From positions 806,001-870,000 of the forward strand of contig NC_083527.1 of the NCBI RefSeq assembly GCF_032362555.1: a stretch of DNA of 64,000 nucleotides, in the 5' to 3' direction. Positions 42,682-55,100 of this stretch are shown here, in pieces (position 1 is the first letter of the stretch; the number at the start of each line of letters is the position of its first letter). The stretch comes from Amyelois transitella (Eukaryota > Arthropoda > Insecta > Lepidoptera > Pyralidae). The notes beneath the pieces are model-generated. The model worked only from the letters and a program-made list of their open reading frames with translations. It was not told the DNA's origin and searched no databases. A program made the position numbers and the translations under genes.

Positions 42682-45600
42682 TTACTTTTCTATCTCAATT
42701 TCCTTGTTTTCACTCCGCGATTCCAACTCTTTCTTCTTCTCCTTCTTCGTCTTCAAATCGTACTGTATCTGCTCCACACTCCTTAGCTTCGTCTCCGGGA
42801 ATACCAGGATAACATAAACAGCTGCTACCAGGCAAACAGCGCCGAAGAAGTAGAACGATACGTGGATACCTATGGCTATTGTTAGCGGTTTGAAGAACCG
42901 CATTTGCAGGAAGGCAGCCAATCCAGAAGTTGTCATTGATGCTGCCATGACTGTGCCTCGATACTGGAAAGAAAATAATATAATGATAACTTTTTATGGA
43001 GGGATAGACAGACTAGCCTGCTGCTTGTCACGCCCTTTGCAAACTTCTTTCGAACATTTTTAAACCTGGCGTTAGTCGCAGATCTATCCTCACTTTTTTA
43101 AACAAAAACCATGGTGCGCTAGATGTGTTGACACCAAGCGATATATGTCTCACCTCCGAAACCTTTGCAGGGAAAACTAATCCATGTTTTCACATTCAGT
43201 TTTCTGAACCGTAAGAGCGTGGTATGACACTGTTAAACAATAGACAGTTAAATTTTAAACAGTACTGTTTAGAACTTAATCTACATAAACTTAGAGAAGA
43301 GTCATTAGCATGTGGTCGAGTTAGGATTGGAACCTATACTTAGGCAGCCGTATTTTGATCTTTCGCCTAATCCACATATATCCTAAACGAAAGAAGTATG
43401 CAGGAATGGCGGCAAGTGGAAAGATGTAGTCTCTGCCTAGTCTCCGGAAAGCGGCCGTAATTTTATGCATTTAATGTATGATAGATAGATAATTCATTTA
43501 TTTGATTTGCTACACACAATTTACAATTTCATATGAAATACAAATTAATTAGGGTGTGAGCTGCAGCAATACAAAAAGGTCACAACTCAACGAATTTATT
43601 ACTATATATACAATCTGCGCACTTAATAAAAAAAAAATAAACATAAACAAACAAAGACTCGTGTCGTGACTTAAAGTTTCAATTGTATAAGTGTGATATA
43701 AAAGAGTATCCCAAAGTATTTGAAAATTAGATACACGCCCCGGCATCGCTCGTGTAACGTTTATAAACCTTTTTCTTGAAACATTCTTTAAAATGTATGT
43801 ATGTATAAAATGAAAGTTACCTTGTAAGAGAACATTTCACTGATAATGACGATTGAGACAGGCTGAATGCCCGACGCGTCGCAGAAGATAGTCAGGCAGA
43901 GGGTGGCGACTGGGATCCAAGCAGGGAGGGCTGTTCCCAGTTCCCTGACTAGGAACCAGGACGCTAGCACGACCAGGCTGATCCCGGATATTATGGCAGT
44001 GATAACAAATAGCGGCTGGAAGGAAAAAAAAAATATTTGAAGGTGTCATTAACGGGAATGTAATGAAGTGATTGAAATTGGATTATTGAGATAAGAAATT
44101 TTGTTAACAGCGTCAGAGCGTCACAGAAGATAGTAAAACAGAGCATAATGACCACGTCGTTACACTCCACTCCACTCCATTCAGGCTGAGATGTAATTAA
44201 GATTCAAATACAGTGCCGTGTGGTTCCCGGCACCAATACAAAAAAGAATAGGACCACTCCATCTCTTTCCCATGGATGTCGTAAAAGGCGACTAAGGGAT
44301 AGGCTTACAAACTTGGGATCCTTTTTCAGGCGATGTGCTAGCAACCTGTCACTAAGTTGAATCTCAATTCTATCGCTAAGCCAAATAGCTGAGCGTGGCC
44401 ATTCAGTCTTTTCAAGACTGTTGACTCTGTCTACCCCGCAAGGGATATAGAAGTGACCATATGTATCTATGTATGTATACAGTGACAGGTTACTAGCCTT
44501 TCGCTTACAAGAAGAATCCCAAGCTTATTAGACTTTCCCTTAGTCATATTTCATGACATTTATGGGAAAGATGTTTATATTAAGCTTGCATGAGGAGAGT
44601 TATGAATGTGGATGAAGCGAAGGAAGTATGCAGAGATCGTTGCAAGTGGAAAGAGGTAGTCTCTGCCTACCCCTCCGGGAAAGAGGCGTGATTTTATGTA
44701 TGTATGTATGGGAAAGATCTGGTTATAGTACAGGTTCTGTATAAATTAAATTATGATTTTGTTTTCTGACCATTTCTTCACTCTACCTTCCTTCCTACAA
44801 ATTCCACGACGCTGGAAGCCAGCATAGCCCCACACACTTGCACAGCTCCAAGCAGCATGGCTTGCTGGTTCGGAGTCAGCATGACGATGCCCCCCCCTTC
44901 TGCGGACAGGGAGAAGATCTCCCCAGCAAAGTTCAGGACTGGTATGGCGCCGCAGAATTCTCGAGCGAGGGATACTAATACGGCGATTTTGAACGCTCTA
45001 AAGAGGATTTTATCTTGTACTGTAAAATAAGTATATTAATGAGTTTACTGACTTGATGATGATCATGGAGTCACAGGTCTACAAAATATTGCATAGCAAG
45101 ATATGGCCCGTGGAATCATCATGAAAAGGAATGCAATAACGGTTGTATGTAGTATAAGGCGACTAAAAGAAAATTGAAAAAACTTGGGATTCTTCTTGTA
45201 GGCGAAGTAGCAAGCTGTCACTATTTCAATCTCAATTACATACATACATATAATCACGTCCATATCCCTTGTGGGGTAGACAGAGTCAACAATCTTAAAA
45301 AGACTGATAGGCCACGTTTAGCTGTTTGGTTTAATGATAGAATTGAGATTCAAATAGTGACAGGTTGCAAGTCTGTCGCCTAAAAGAAGAATCTCAAGTT
45401 TATAAGCCAATCCCTTAGTCGCCTTTTACGACATCCATGGGAAAGACTATTCATTCTTTTCCGTTCCTATGGTGCCGGAAACCACACGGCAATAACATCA
45501 TAAAGCCATACAGCTGAACGTGGGCTTTCAGTCCTTTTAAGACTGTTGGCTCTGTCTACCCTGTATAGATGTGATGATATGTCTGTATGTATAAGTAGGA

Positions 45601-48600
45601 CTAAATACAATTTCTATAGATAATGACAATGATGAAGTGTAAATTTAAGTAGATACTAAGTTGTCAATGCTCACATATAGCTTTCAATGCAAACTGACTG
45701 CTCTCCTCGTCAGCGTTCTGTTCTTTTATGATAATGTCCAGCTCTTGTTTTAATGAGACATCGTCTTCTGGTTTGCAGCGAAGCCACGCCATCACACTCA
45801 GAGCTTCCTGGGCAAGAGAAATTAAATAAATAATAAATAAATACACTATTTGTATCTCAATTCTACCATTTAGGCAAATGGCTGAACTTGGCCTATCGGT
45901 CTTTTAAGACTGTTGGTTTTGTCTACCCCGCAGGGGATGTGGACGTGACCATATGCATGTATGTATGTATGTATAAATAAATATCTACGGGACAAATTAC
46001 ACTGATTGAGTTAGCCTCGAAGTAAGTTCGAAACTTGTGTTACGAAATACTAACTCAACGATACTATGTATATTTTATAATTAATATTTATATAGATAAA
46101 CATCCAAGACCCAGGCCAATCAGAGAAAGTTCGTTTCTCATCGTGCCCTGACCGGGATTCGAACCCGGGACTTCCGATGTCACAGACAAGCGTATAACCG
46201 CTGCGCCACAGAGGCTGTTAAAATAGAAATTGTAAAAAACTTATTGAAATTCCATTCGTCCATCGGACTATGAGACGCAGACAGAGATGTCGTCCAAAAT
46301 AGTCCACATGAAGTAAAGCGCCTTTAGTTATAGATAAGCCATTATCTACTAGACTATGGACGACTATAGTGACTAAGACTGATAGGGCTGAAGAATTAAT
46401 AAGATTCAGTAGAGCACTTTCGTGACATTGAGCTTCGGGATAGCAAAAGATTGTAGAACATTTTATAGAATTAATTTTAATAAATTTAATTACTATAGTG
46501 GCAAAGTAAAGCTTCTACGGATTGGAGCATAAATACATCCGACTCCACATCCATGGAGCCGCAGCATTATACCTGTTTTGTATGTATGTTTGTTTGTATG
46601 TTTGTTTGTTTGTGTGTTTGTTTGTATGTTTGTTTGTGTGTTTGTTTGTATGTTTGTTTGTATATTTGTTTGGTTGTTTGTTTGTAACATCTTTAATGTA
46701 AATACAAAAGAACACAAAAATACAGTAAATTTATAAGACAAAATATACAAAGGCGGACTTATCCCACCTTTTGTTTGTGGCAGTCGTAAATGTACTAACA
46801 CTTCCAGACAAAACATTTTAAAGAAAAAAAAACATACCTCAACTTTCCCGTTCTTAACCAAATACGAGGGCGACTCCGGCATCATCATGAACAGCACCAC
46901 CTGCACCGTGGGCATGGCCAGGCAGATCCACAGGATGGTGTTGTAGCTGAACAGGTCTCCGATGACGTACAAGAACAAGTTGCCGGATGTTTGGAAGAAT
47001 ATCATCTGGAACAAAATGTGGGTTTTCGGAGCCATGATCTCTTGGGCCGCTTACAAATATTCTTTGCAACAGCTTTGGAAAATTTTGAAGGTAAATGAAT
47101 GACCGTGTGGTTCCCGGCACCAATACAAAAAAGAATAGGACCACTCCATCTCTTTCCCTGAGTCGTAAAAGGCGACTAAGGGATAGGCTTACAAACTTGG
47201 GATTCGTTTTTAGGCGATGGGCTAGCAACCTGTCACTATTTGATTCTCAATTCTACCATTAAGCCAAATAGCATAGCAGCCACTCGTTCCTTTCAAGACT
47301 GTTGGCTCTGTCTACCCCGCAAGGGATATAGACGTTACCAAATTTATGAAAATTTTCAAGGTAAATGAACAATAACAATTTTGTTATTAACTTATCCTAG
47401 AAGGTATATTATTTTGTTCCACATGACTATTCAAAGTTTTGATAGTTGTTGAAAGTTGACGTTGTTGAAGAAAACGCTGCAGTGCAGTTTGTTACCGCTG
47501 CAGTGCAGTTTGTTACCGCTGCACTGCACTGACGATGATGATGATCATTGGAAAACCCACCAAAGTCCCCAGAAACCCTCTGACGCTGTCTTCGCTGATC
47601 TCCTTGGTATACATCGGGCATATCACGCAGACTCCAGACATGGTAATACCGAACAGGGCTCTGGCCAGTATGAACGCCCACGTCTCCATAGAAGACAGCT
47701 TCACGATCCAGCAAGCCTGAAACATACATACATACATAGAAATCACGCCTCTTTCCCGGAGGGGTACGCAGAGACTACCTCTTTCCACTTGCCACGATCT
47801 CTGCATATTTCCTTCACTTCATCCACATTCATAACTCCCTTCATGCAAGCTCGGCGGTTTCGGGTACTTTTGACCTTACCCTTTACTAGGACGTCCTTAA
47901 TTTGATCAAGATACGTTCGTCTAGGTCTTCCCACTCCGACCTTTTCCTCCACACTCTCCTTGTACATCTGCTTAGTCAACCTGTTTTCATTCATCCTCTC
48001 CACATGACCGAACCATCTCAACATACCCTTTTTTATTCCTGTAACTACAGCAAGTCTGAAAGTTAAATGTAATTGACAGTCTTCATGATTTAATAAGTGT
48101 TATTGAAACTCTTATTAGATAAAGTTGTGTATATAGTATGTGTATCACGATAAGTAAGTATGTACTGAGTTCATGCATAAAAATATCACGTTGCATGCTG
48201 CAGTCCATCGCCTTTAAGAAGATTCCAAAGTTTATTAACCGAATTTATCGTAATTTATTAAATTACGAGGTCCTGGGAATGAAAAAGGAGTGGTCCTATT
48301 CTAAAAAGCCTTTACGACATCCTGGGAATGATATGTCGTGGTCCTATTCAAAACTACCGGGAACCACACGGCTCACACGTAAACTTTACCTGAAGACACA
48401 TAAGTAATCTGGGAGAAAGAGATCTAGATAGAATCCAGAGATACTGGATACTGCTTACTTACTTACTCATTTCAGAATTTCGGATCATAAATATACATTT
48501 TTATGTGTTAATTTGAAGGTTCTAAGAGTTCCATAAGTTGAATACTTACTGCTGTACACAAACATAGGAATATCATTGTGTTCTTTCTGCCGACTGCTTC

Positions 48601-49841
48601 TCCTAGGTACGACATTATAGAATCGAACACCAGACAGACCAAATATGCAATGGAAGCCATCCATGATATCTGAAACAATAAAATATAACGGGAATAAATA
48701 ATAAAACATGAAATAATACGCGGAACAAATGATTTACTTACCTATATTCTCTCGTTCACGTCTATACTAATATTATAAAGGTAAAGAGTTTGTTTGTTTG
48801 AACGCGCCAATCTCAGGTTTTCGCAAATCTCACGGTAGGTATCTTTAGTTTTTTCAGGGATAAAGGTTATGCACGTCCTTCTCCAGACTCTTAATTACAT
48901 TTACGTGATATTTCAAAAAGATTAATTCAGTAGATAAACCGTGAAAAGGTTACAAACAAACAAATAAATAAACTTACTTTCGCATTTGTAATATAACTTA
49001 GGGTTGGGATAGTTGTGATGAAGTAGGCAATAAACAGTTAATTACCTATTTATCCAATAAAAACTTGATTTCACTTACTTCTGTAACCGTCAATGGTGCT
49101 CCTCTGGGTGAGTTCTCTGATTGTAACAGCAGGGACATAGGCGACATCCAGCCGATGCCAGCTCCGTAACAAAATACGGCGCAATTTACTGAAAATACAT
49201 TACATTGTCATCCTGTGTGCGTGCCGTGTGGTTACAGACACTTCAGAATAGAACCACTTCATATCTTCCCCGTGGATGTCATAAAGGCTGAGGAATAGGC
49301 TTATAAAAGCTTTTGACGGCCTCTGTGGCGCAGCGGTAGTACGCTTGTCTGTGACACTGGAGGTCCCGGGTTCGAATCCCGACCAGGGCATAATGTCTTG
49401 GATGTTTATCTATATAAGTATTTATTATGGAATATAGTATCGTTGAGTTAGTATCTCGTAACACAAGTCTCGAACTTACTTCGAGGCTAACTTTATCTGT
49501 GTAATTTGTCCCGTATATATTTATTTAATTTATTTTTTATAAACTTGGGACATCTCTTGTAGGTGATGGGCTAGCAACCGGACACTATTTGAATCTGAAT
49601 TCCATCATGAAGCTATACAGTTGAACTTGGCCTTTCAGTCTTTTGCGCGATTGTTTGTTCTGTCTACACCGCAAGTGATTTAGACGTGACTATATGTATG
49701 TACGAAGCAAGATGTTATTAAAGCTTTGCCATTTGGAAAAGAGGTGTATTTTATGTATGTATGTATCAACTTACTCAATACAGCGCACAACACTTGATTA
49801 ATTTTACTGCCTTCACTGAATAAGAAGTAATATTTCTTCAT
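42682..49841 (-). CDS. MFS sugar transporter D (Tret1-like)
   Basis: Nine exons on the minus strand, 49841-49775, 49188-49079, 48669-48550, 47716-47561, 47005-46838, 45807-45675, 45019-44787, 44015-43821 and 42963-42682, give 487 residues. It starts MKKYYFLFSEGSKINQVLCAVL. Markers: GIGWMSPMS in TM1, GEAVGRKNT after TM2, MYTKEISEDSVRG after TM4, PESPSYLVKNGKVE, ELVGRK-type FVGRK between TM8 and TM9, SWFL and ISEMFSYK, then FPETKLRSVEQIQYDL followed by a Lys/Glu-rich cytosolic tail. Exon lengths are identical to transporter E up to the last exon. The exon 4 donor is GTGGGT. Substrate (trehalose or hexose) is inferred. Introns hold many S1, S2 and L1 copies. Confidence 0.9.
44212..44480 (+). mobile_element. 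S1 SINE-like element
   Basis: Full-length S1 in transporter D intron 7, antisense to the gene, followed at once by an opposed partial S1 (about 44481-44575). Confidence 0.8.
44588..44712 (+). mobile_element. LINE L1 3' fragment
   Basis: Codes for ESYECGRSEGSM-frame/VMNVDEAKEVCRDR and AYPSGKEA, ending ATGTATGTATGTATG. Transporter D intron 7. Confidence 0.8.
45238..45490 (-). mobile_element. S1 SINE-like element
   Basis: Near full-length S1 in transporter D intron 6, followed by an opposed S1 3' fragment (45495-45595) and another at 45850-45972. Confidence 0.75.
45972..46218 (-). mobile_element. S2 tRNA-derived SINE
   Basis: Full S2 with GGGATTCGAACCCGGGAC (box B complement) and CGCTGCGCCACAGAGGC (box A complement). 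It is joined to the tail of an S1 fragment. Confidence 0.85.
46572..46688. repeat. Compound TTTG/TATG microsatellite
   Basis: About 115 bp of TTTG units mixed with TATG and TGTG units in transporter D intron 5. Likely polymorphic. Confidence 0.9.
47101..47345 (+). mobile_element. S1 SINE-like element
   Basis: S1 in transporter D intron 4 with full head and a truncated tail (GACGTTACC). Confidence 0.75.
47462..47540. repeat. CTGCAGTGCAG tandem at the exon 4 donor of transporter D
   Basis: CTGCAGTGCAGTTTGTTACCG occurs twice in tandem with a third partial inverted unit, starting about 20 bp inside intron 4. It is the head of the repeat found full-length at 57841-58021 and 60389-60572. Confidence 0.75.
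47727..48030 (-). mobile_element. LINE L1 3' fragment, longest copy
   Basis: Encodes a 93-residue C-terminus: MLRWFGHVERMNENRL, GVGRPRRTYLDQIKDVL, RRACMKGVMNVDEV, DRGKWKEVVSAYPSGKEA. The LRWFGHVERM block is typical of the region after the reverse transcriptase in non-LTR elements. Transporter D intron 3. Confidence 0.88.
48761..48987 (+). repeat. Interspersed repeat with TCTATACTAATATTATAAAG start
   Basis: Begins like the Helitron-type repeat at 4061 and ends TTACTTTCGCATTTGTAATATAA. Present in transporter D intron 2. Class uncertain; the 3' hairpin-CTAG end is absent. Confidence 0.55.
49221..49708 (+). mobile_element. S1 element split by an S2 SINE
   Basis: S1 head and middle (49221-49304) and remainder (from about 49540 to the ATGTATGT tail) are separated by a full S2 (49312-49538). 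TTATAAA on both sides is the S2 target duplication. S2 therefore moved after this S1 copy. Lies in transporter D intron 1. Confidence 0.85.
49312..49538 (+). mobile_element. S2 tRNA-derived SINE inside S1
   Basis: Head GGCCTCTGTGGCGCAGCGGTAG contains box A and GGTTCGAATCCCG contains box B. The tail is AT-rich. Nested within S1 as described for 49221-49708. Confidence 0.88.
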
Positions 49842-50206
49842 TTTTATTTTTCTTAGCACCTTTATTACACAAAAATTTACAACTTCTTTGCAAGACAAAA
49901 TATTTTAATAGCGTTATTTCACGACTTCGCAACACCGCTGTTTGTCTATCAACTGTGTATGAAGTCAATTGATGATCATTTAAAACAATTTCATATCTTG
50001 ATTCGAGTCAAATACCTATGTACCATTAGAAAATATTGCTTCAGCTACTTTTGTGCGCATTATTTTTAAGGTTTATTTTCAGGGGTCTACTGTTTTTTTT
50101 AATTATTTTTGCTAAGGGTAAGGTACAATCAATGTAAGCTTATATAATTTGTATTTGGCAAATATCTCAATAACATCATTCCTTTGTTTTAGTTTAATTA
50201 TCAGTT

Positions 50207-50895
50207 GTAAAAGGCGTCTGAGGGCATATAAACTTAGGATTCTTCTTTTAGGCGACATGCTAGCAACCTGTCACTATTTGAATCTAAATTCTATCATAAC
50301 GCCAAACAGCTGAACGTGGCCTGTAATTCTTTTTTAGACTCTTGGCTCGATATGACTTACTTGACTTAAGGTCCTATGTCCCCTAGCTGGGGCAGAGGGC
50401 ATCCACAGTGCGTCGCCATTCCGCTCGGTCTTGAGCTTCGCGTTTTATTTCGCTCCAAGTCTTCCCTATATTCTTCACCTCTGCGATGATTGTCCGCCGC
50501 CAGGTCTGTTTAGGGCGGCCACGTTTACGCTTTCCTTGGGGATTCCAGTCTAGGGCTTGCCTCGGTATGTGTTCGGGGTCCCTTCGGAGCGTGTGGCCGA
50601 TCCAGTTCCATTTGCGGCGTTTGATCTGCTGGTCGATCGGAGTCTCACCGCAGCGTTCCCACAGGTCTACGTTGGAGATTTTCTCAGGCCAGTAAACACC
50701 GAGAATACGGCGAAGACAGCGGTTAATGACGACTTGGAGACGGTGCGAGATGTCTTTAGTGACCTTCCACGTCTCACACCCATACAGCAAAACGGTTTTC
50801 ACATTGGACCGGAATATTTTGAGCTTAACTCTCCTAGTCAGTTTCCGTGATTGACATACTTGGCTCGATATAGACGTGATAATATGTATGTATGT
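50207..50895 (+). mobile_element. S1 fragment split by LINE L2
   Basis: S1 sequence up to TTGGCTCGATAT (50353) resumes at TTGGCTCGATATAGACGTGA (from 50860) and runs to the ATGTATGTATG tail. The break is the L2 insertion. Confidence 0.85.
50354..50858 (-). mobile_element. LINE L2, 5'-truncated, with 13-bp target duplication
   Basis: Encodes on the minus strand a 139-residue C-terminus: LLYGCETWKVTK, RCLRRILGVYWPEKISN, RKWNWIGHTLRRDP, KRGRPKQTWRRT, REAQDRAEWRRTVDALCPS. That is a typical non-LTR (RTE/CR1-like) post-RT region. Direct repeats CTTGGCTCGATAT at 50341-50353 and 50859-50871 mark its insertion into S1. Its open frame suggests a fairly young copy. Confidence 0.9.
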
Positions 50896-51503
50896 AAGTT
50901 AGTTTGTAAGTTTATTGCACACAATCTTAAGACTAAAGTTGTTGATAAAAGGTTATATTTAATGCTGAACCTAGCGAATGTATCATTTAACTGTTCAAAT
51001 AAAATCTTTTAAAGAAAATCGCTTTTTTATAATAAAATAGTTTTTTTTTTTTTATAATTTTTGCTGATTGAACTGTAAGTTAAGGTTGAAATTAAATTTA
51101 CAATAATTTTTTTAGTTGCATTACGTCACTACTACGGACCAGGTGGTCCCAAAGATTCATGATTAGAAAAACATACATTAAGACCTATTATACAAGAATT
51201 ATATTTAGTAAACATAACAGAAATGTTTCCACCGAACTAATACTGAAAACTATTGTCAAATTGTTTGACATTTATTACAGGTGATAACAAACAGATAAAG
51301 TTAAATTTTGTACAAACAAATGAACTGATATATCACAACTCAACGCATGCAGTTTAAATTTACTTCTTACTCGTAGGAACAAACCAGTATTATTTGGTTT
51401 GGTTTAAAAAGTGTGTTGACGGTAGTCGAATGATGTAACATTATGTCACTTTAGCAACAAAATTCCTAGGGGTCAGTCAGCGAGACAGGACACAATAATA
51501 TAA

Positions 51504-51741
51504 TATATAAATATATACGGGACAAATTACACTGATTGTGTTAGCCTCGAAGTAAGTTCGAGATTTGTGTTACAAAATAACTCAACGATACTATATTTTA
51601 TAATAAATACTTTTATAGTTTAACATCCAAGATCCAGGCTAATCAGAAAAAGTTCTTTCCTCATTATGCCCTGGCCGGGATTCGAACCCGGAACCTCCGA
51701 TGTCACAGACAAGCGTACTACCGCTGCGCCACAGAGGCCGT
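51504..51741 (-). mobile_element. S2 tRNA-derived SINE
   Basis: Full S2 with box B complement GGGATTCGAACCCGG. ACAAT flanks both sides as a short target duplication. Confidence 0.85.
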
Positions 51742-52176
51742 CACAATGTTTCTCTGTGTTCTGTGGTCAGCGCGGCAGGACTGCATTTAGACGTGGTTTC
51801 GCACGGATAGCATTTAGGAACAGGAACAAAATCCGTCCACAATTTGTTGAGATTAGCGTAGACAAAGAAAATAGATAAATAAAAAAATAGGGGAACTCTA
51901 TAAAATGTAATTATTATGATGATAGTGTTACATCAAATCAAGTCTCGTTCCAAGAGGGGAGAGCTAGTGAAAGTAGTGAAGCAGCTTAAAAAGGATTACA
52001 GGCCACTACATCGTTTCACTTACCACGATCCCTGCATACTTCTTTCACCTCTTATAACTCTCTTCATGCAAGTTAGTTGGTTTCGGGGGCTTCTTCCTTT
52101 TTACGCTTTTCCCAACACTTAAGAAACACAATTATCTCAAGATATAAAATGAAAAAAAATCCAGGTAAATAAAAAC

Positions 52177-52182
52177 TTTATT
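52177..52182 (-). promoter_or_regulatory. Polyadenylation signal overlapping the transporter E stop
   Basis: On the minus strand the stop reads TGAATAAAG, so AATAAA shares its first A with TGA. If used, the 3' UTR would be only a few tens of bases. Confidence 0.5.
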
Positions 52183-55100
52183 CACATTTCTACACTGCAC
52201 ATTTTCTTTTCTATCTCTTCCATCCGCTCTAACTCTTTCTTCTTTTCCTTCTTCGTCTTCAAATCGTACTGTATCTGCTCCACACTCCTTAGCTTTGTCT
52301 CCGGGAATACCAGGAACACATAAACAGCTGCTACCAGGCAAACAGCGCCGAAGAAGTAGAATGACAGATGAATGCCTATAGCGTTCGCTAGTGGTTTGAA
52401 GAACAGCATTTGCAGGAATGCAGCCAGTGAAGCTATGGTCATTGATGTTGCCATTACTGTTCCGCGGTACTGCAATAGAAGTTATTTTAATGGTGGCAAA
52501 CAGGGTCACAAGGATAGTAAGACTACGTCGGTACTTTTCTGCCTTAACTTGAGCTATTCACTATAGAAATAAGGCCATGGCTGACTCTGAAAATTGTCAG
52601 AAAAAACCAAAGTGATAACATTTTTAAAGATATTTCTATGTAATTATGAGTTTGCATACAGTTATGGATCGTATCAAATGGCAAGAGGTAGTTTATTTCA
52701 ACCCCTCCGGAAAAGAAGCGTGATTTTATAGGTCGCGGCTCACACTGCAAAATTTGCTGAGACCTTTTTGGTACATTTGTATAAATTGTCACATTTTTTA
52801 TGTGTTCTTTGTGTATTTTGTAGCAAATATACAATTTTAATTTCTTTCTTTTTTTCATACATACATATATCTTCTTTATCCCCTTCAGGGTAGACAGAGA
52901 TAACAGTCTCCATACGCAGAAGGCCTCGTTCAGTTGTGCAGCGAAACACGAATTTGTATGTATGTTTGTTTGTAATATCTTTATTGCATAGAAATTAAAA
53001 TTTATTGTATGTAATCTGTGGCTTAATGTAAAGTAGTTATATACAACAGTTTAAATTCAGAAAAATATAAATACCTTATAAGAGAACATTTCACTGATGA
53101 TAACTACAGACACAGGTTGGATGCCAGAGGAATCACAGAAGATGGTCAGGCAGAGAGACGCGACGGGGACCCAGGCTGGGAGGGCGACGCCCAACTCCCT
53201 GGTCAAGAACCAGGACGCCAGCAGACACATGCTGAGCCCTGATATCAAGGCCGTGATGATGAATAGCGGCTGAAATTATAGAAATGCAATGATGAGAATG
53301 TCAACTCTATCTGATGCTGAACACCGCTTAACAATCGTATTCTTGAAATCAGTTTTATGCCGCTTTGTGGTTAGTACGGCAAAGAAACCCTCTGCTCATC
53401 CACCAACCAAAACATGTCATAGCGGCCAAGTTTAGTAAGTGATTGATATTAATAGAAGCAATTCAGTGCAGCACAAAGGTCTTCAGTTAAATGCAGACCA
53501 AAGATCTGCGCTGACCGCTGAAATTATAAATATTTTAAACAGTTTTAAAGTGAATACACTTTAAAACTGCCCATCACTAATTACTGGCTTACTTGGCGCA
53601 TTCTGAAGGCCTTTGTGGCGCAGCGGTAGTACACTTGCCTATGACACCAGAAGTCCCAACACAAGACATGACAAGAAATGAACTTTTTCTGATTGGCCTG
53701 GGTCTTGGATGTTTATCATTGAGTTAGTATCTCGTAACACAAGTCTCGAACTTACTTCAAAGCAAACACAATCAGTGTATTCTGTCCCGTATATATTTAA
53801 TTCTCAGAGAAAAGTCTTCTCCAGCTATAGATAAATCTGATATTTAGGACTGTTTATGAAGTTGCAATGTCATCTTATCCTTATAGAAGTCCTTCAAGGC
53901 AAGATAGATTTGGATACATACATATAATCACGTCTATATCCTCCGCGGGGTAGACAGAGCCAACAGTCTCGTAAAGACTGATAGGCCACGTTCAGCTATT
54001 TGGCTTTAAGATAGAATTGAGATTCAAATAGTGACAGGTTGCTAGCCCATGGCCCAAAAGAATCCCAAGTTTATAAGCCTACCTCATAGTCGCCTTTTAC
54101 AACATCCATGGGAGAGAGATGGAGTGGTCCTATTCTTTTTTCTATTGGTGCCGGGAACCACACGGCACTCGGAACACGGGACACAGATACCTTTCGTCCA
54201 ACCAGCTCCACAACGCTGGACCCCAGCATAGCTCCACACACTTGCACAGCTCCAAGCAGCATGGCTTGCTGGTTCGGAGTCAGCATGACGATGCCCCCTC
54301 CTTCTGCGGACAGGGAGAAGATCTCCCCAGCAAAGTTCAGGACAGGTAGAGCACCGCATAATTCTCGAGCGAGGGACACTAACACCGCGATTTTGAACGC
54401 TCTGAAGAGTATTTTGTCTTGTACTGCAATGGAAAACGATCATTTTGGTTTTCTGGGTGAAACGGTTTTTTGGAAACGATGGGAATGACAGAAAAAGGAC
54501 CATCGAAGTTAAGGGTATGTGCCGTGTGGTTCCCGGCACCAATGCAAAATCAGGACAAATTGTGAATTAACACAATTTTTTTCCTGTCTGCCTACTGCGG
54601 TTTACCCTTAACTTACATACATATGGTCACGTCTATATCCCTTACAGGGTAGACATAGCCAATAATCCCAAAAAGACTTAATGGACACGTTCAGCTGCTC
54701 GGCTTGATGATGGAATTGAGATTCAAATAGTGACAGGTTGCTAGCCGATCGCCTAAAAGAAGAATCCCAAGTTTATAAGCCTACCCCTTAGTAGTCTTTT
54801 ACGACATGCATGGGAAAGCGATGGAGTGGTCCTATTCTTTTTTCTATTGGTGCCGGTAACACGGCACATGTATAAAATATTATAAACTTACATATTGCCT
54901 TAAGTGCGAACTGGCTGCTGTCTTCATCAGATTTTTGCTCTTTGACGATCTTGTCCAGTTCCTGTTTCAAAGAGGCGTCGTCTTCTGCCCTACACCGAAG
55001 CCACGCTATCACTTTCAAAGCTTCCTGTGTTAAATGGGACATTGTTTCATAATTGATCGTGTGTAAATTGTCTATGGAAGTATTGCCTGTTGATCTTAGC

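Larger units (their letters stand above)
49842..52181. other. Spacer between transporters D and E
   Basis: Contains the presumed promoter of D (adjacent to 49841) and the 3' end of E. Recognised content: S1 split by LINE L2 (50207-50895), S2 at 51504-51741, and a repeat fragment near 51780-51880 (ACAAAATCCGTCCACAA) similar to 24190-24220. No gene seen; 50900-51490 shows nothing I recognise. Confidence 0.55.

Noticed and set aside
46572-46688. Possible CRISPR-like or satellite array
   Set aside because: Plain tetranucleotide microsatellite; no spacers or conserved repeat units.
47456-47905. 149-residue plus-strand open frame over transporter D exon 4 and the L1 tail
   Set aside because: Antisense to a conserved exon and to a LINE fragment; composition and junctions explain it fully.
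49320-49382. tRNA-like sequence with box A and box B (also at 30860, 37820, 46160, 51680)
   Set aside because: Each is followed by the same body and AT-rich tail and occurs in many copies, one with a target-site duplication. These are S2 SINE heads, not functional tRNA genes.
52857-52965. Possible additional S1 copy (CATACATACATATATCTTCTT)
   Set aside because: Shares GGGTAGACAGAG and the TACA run, but the remainder (CTCGTTCAGTTGTGCAGCGAAA) does not match S1. Perhaps a related family; not enough to call.
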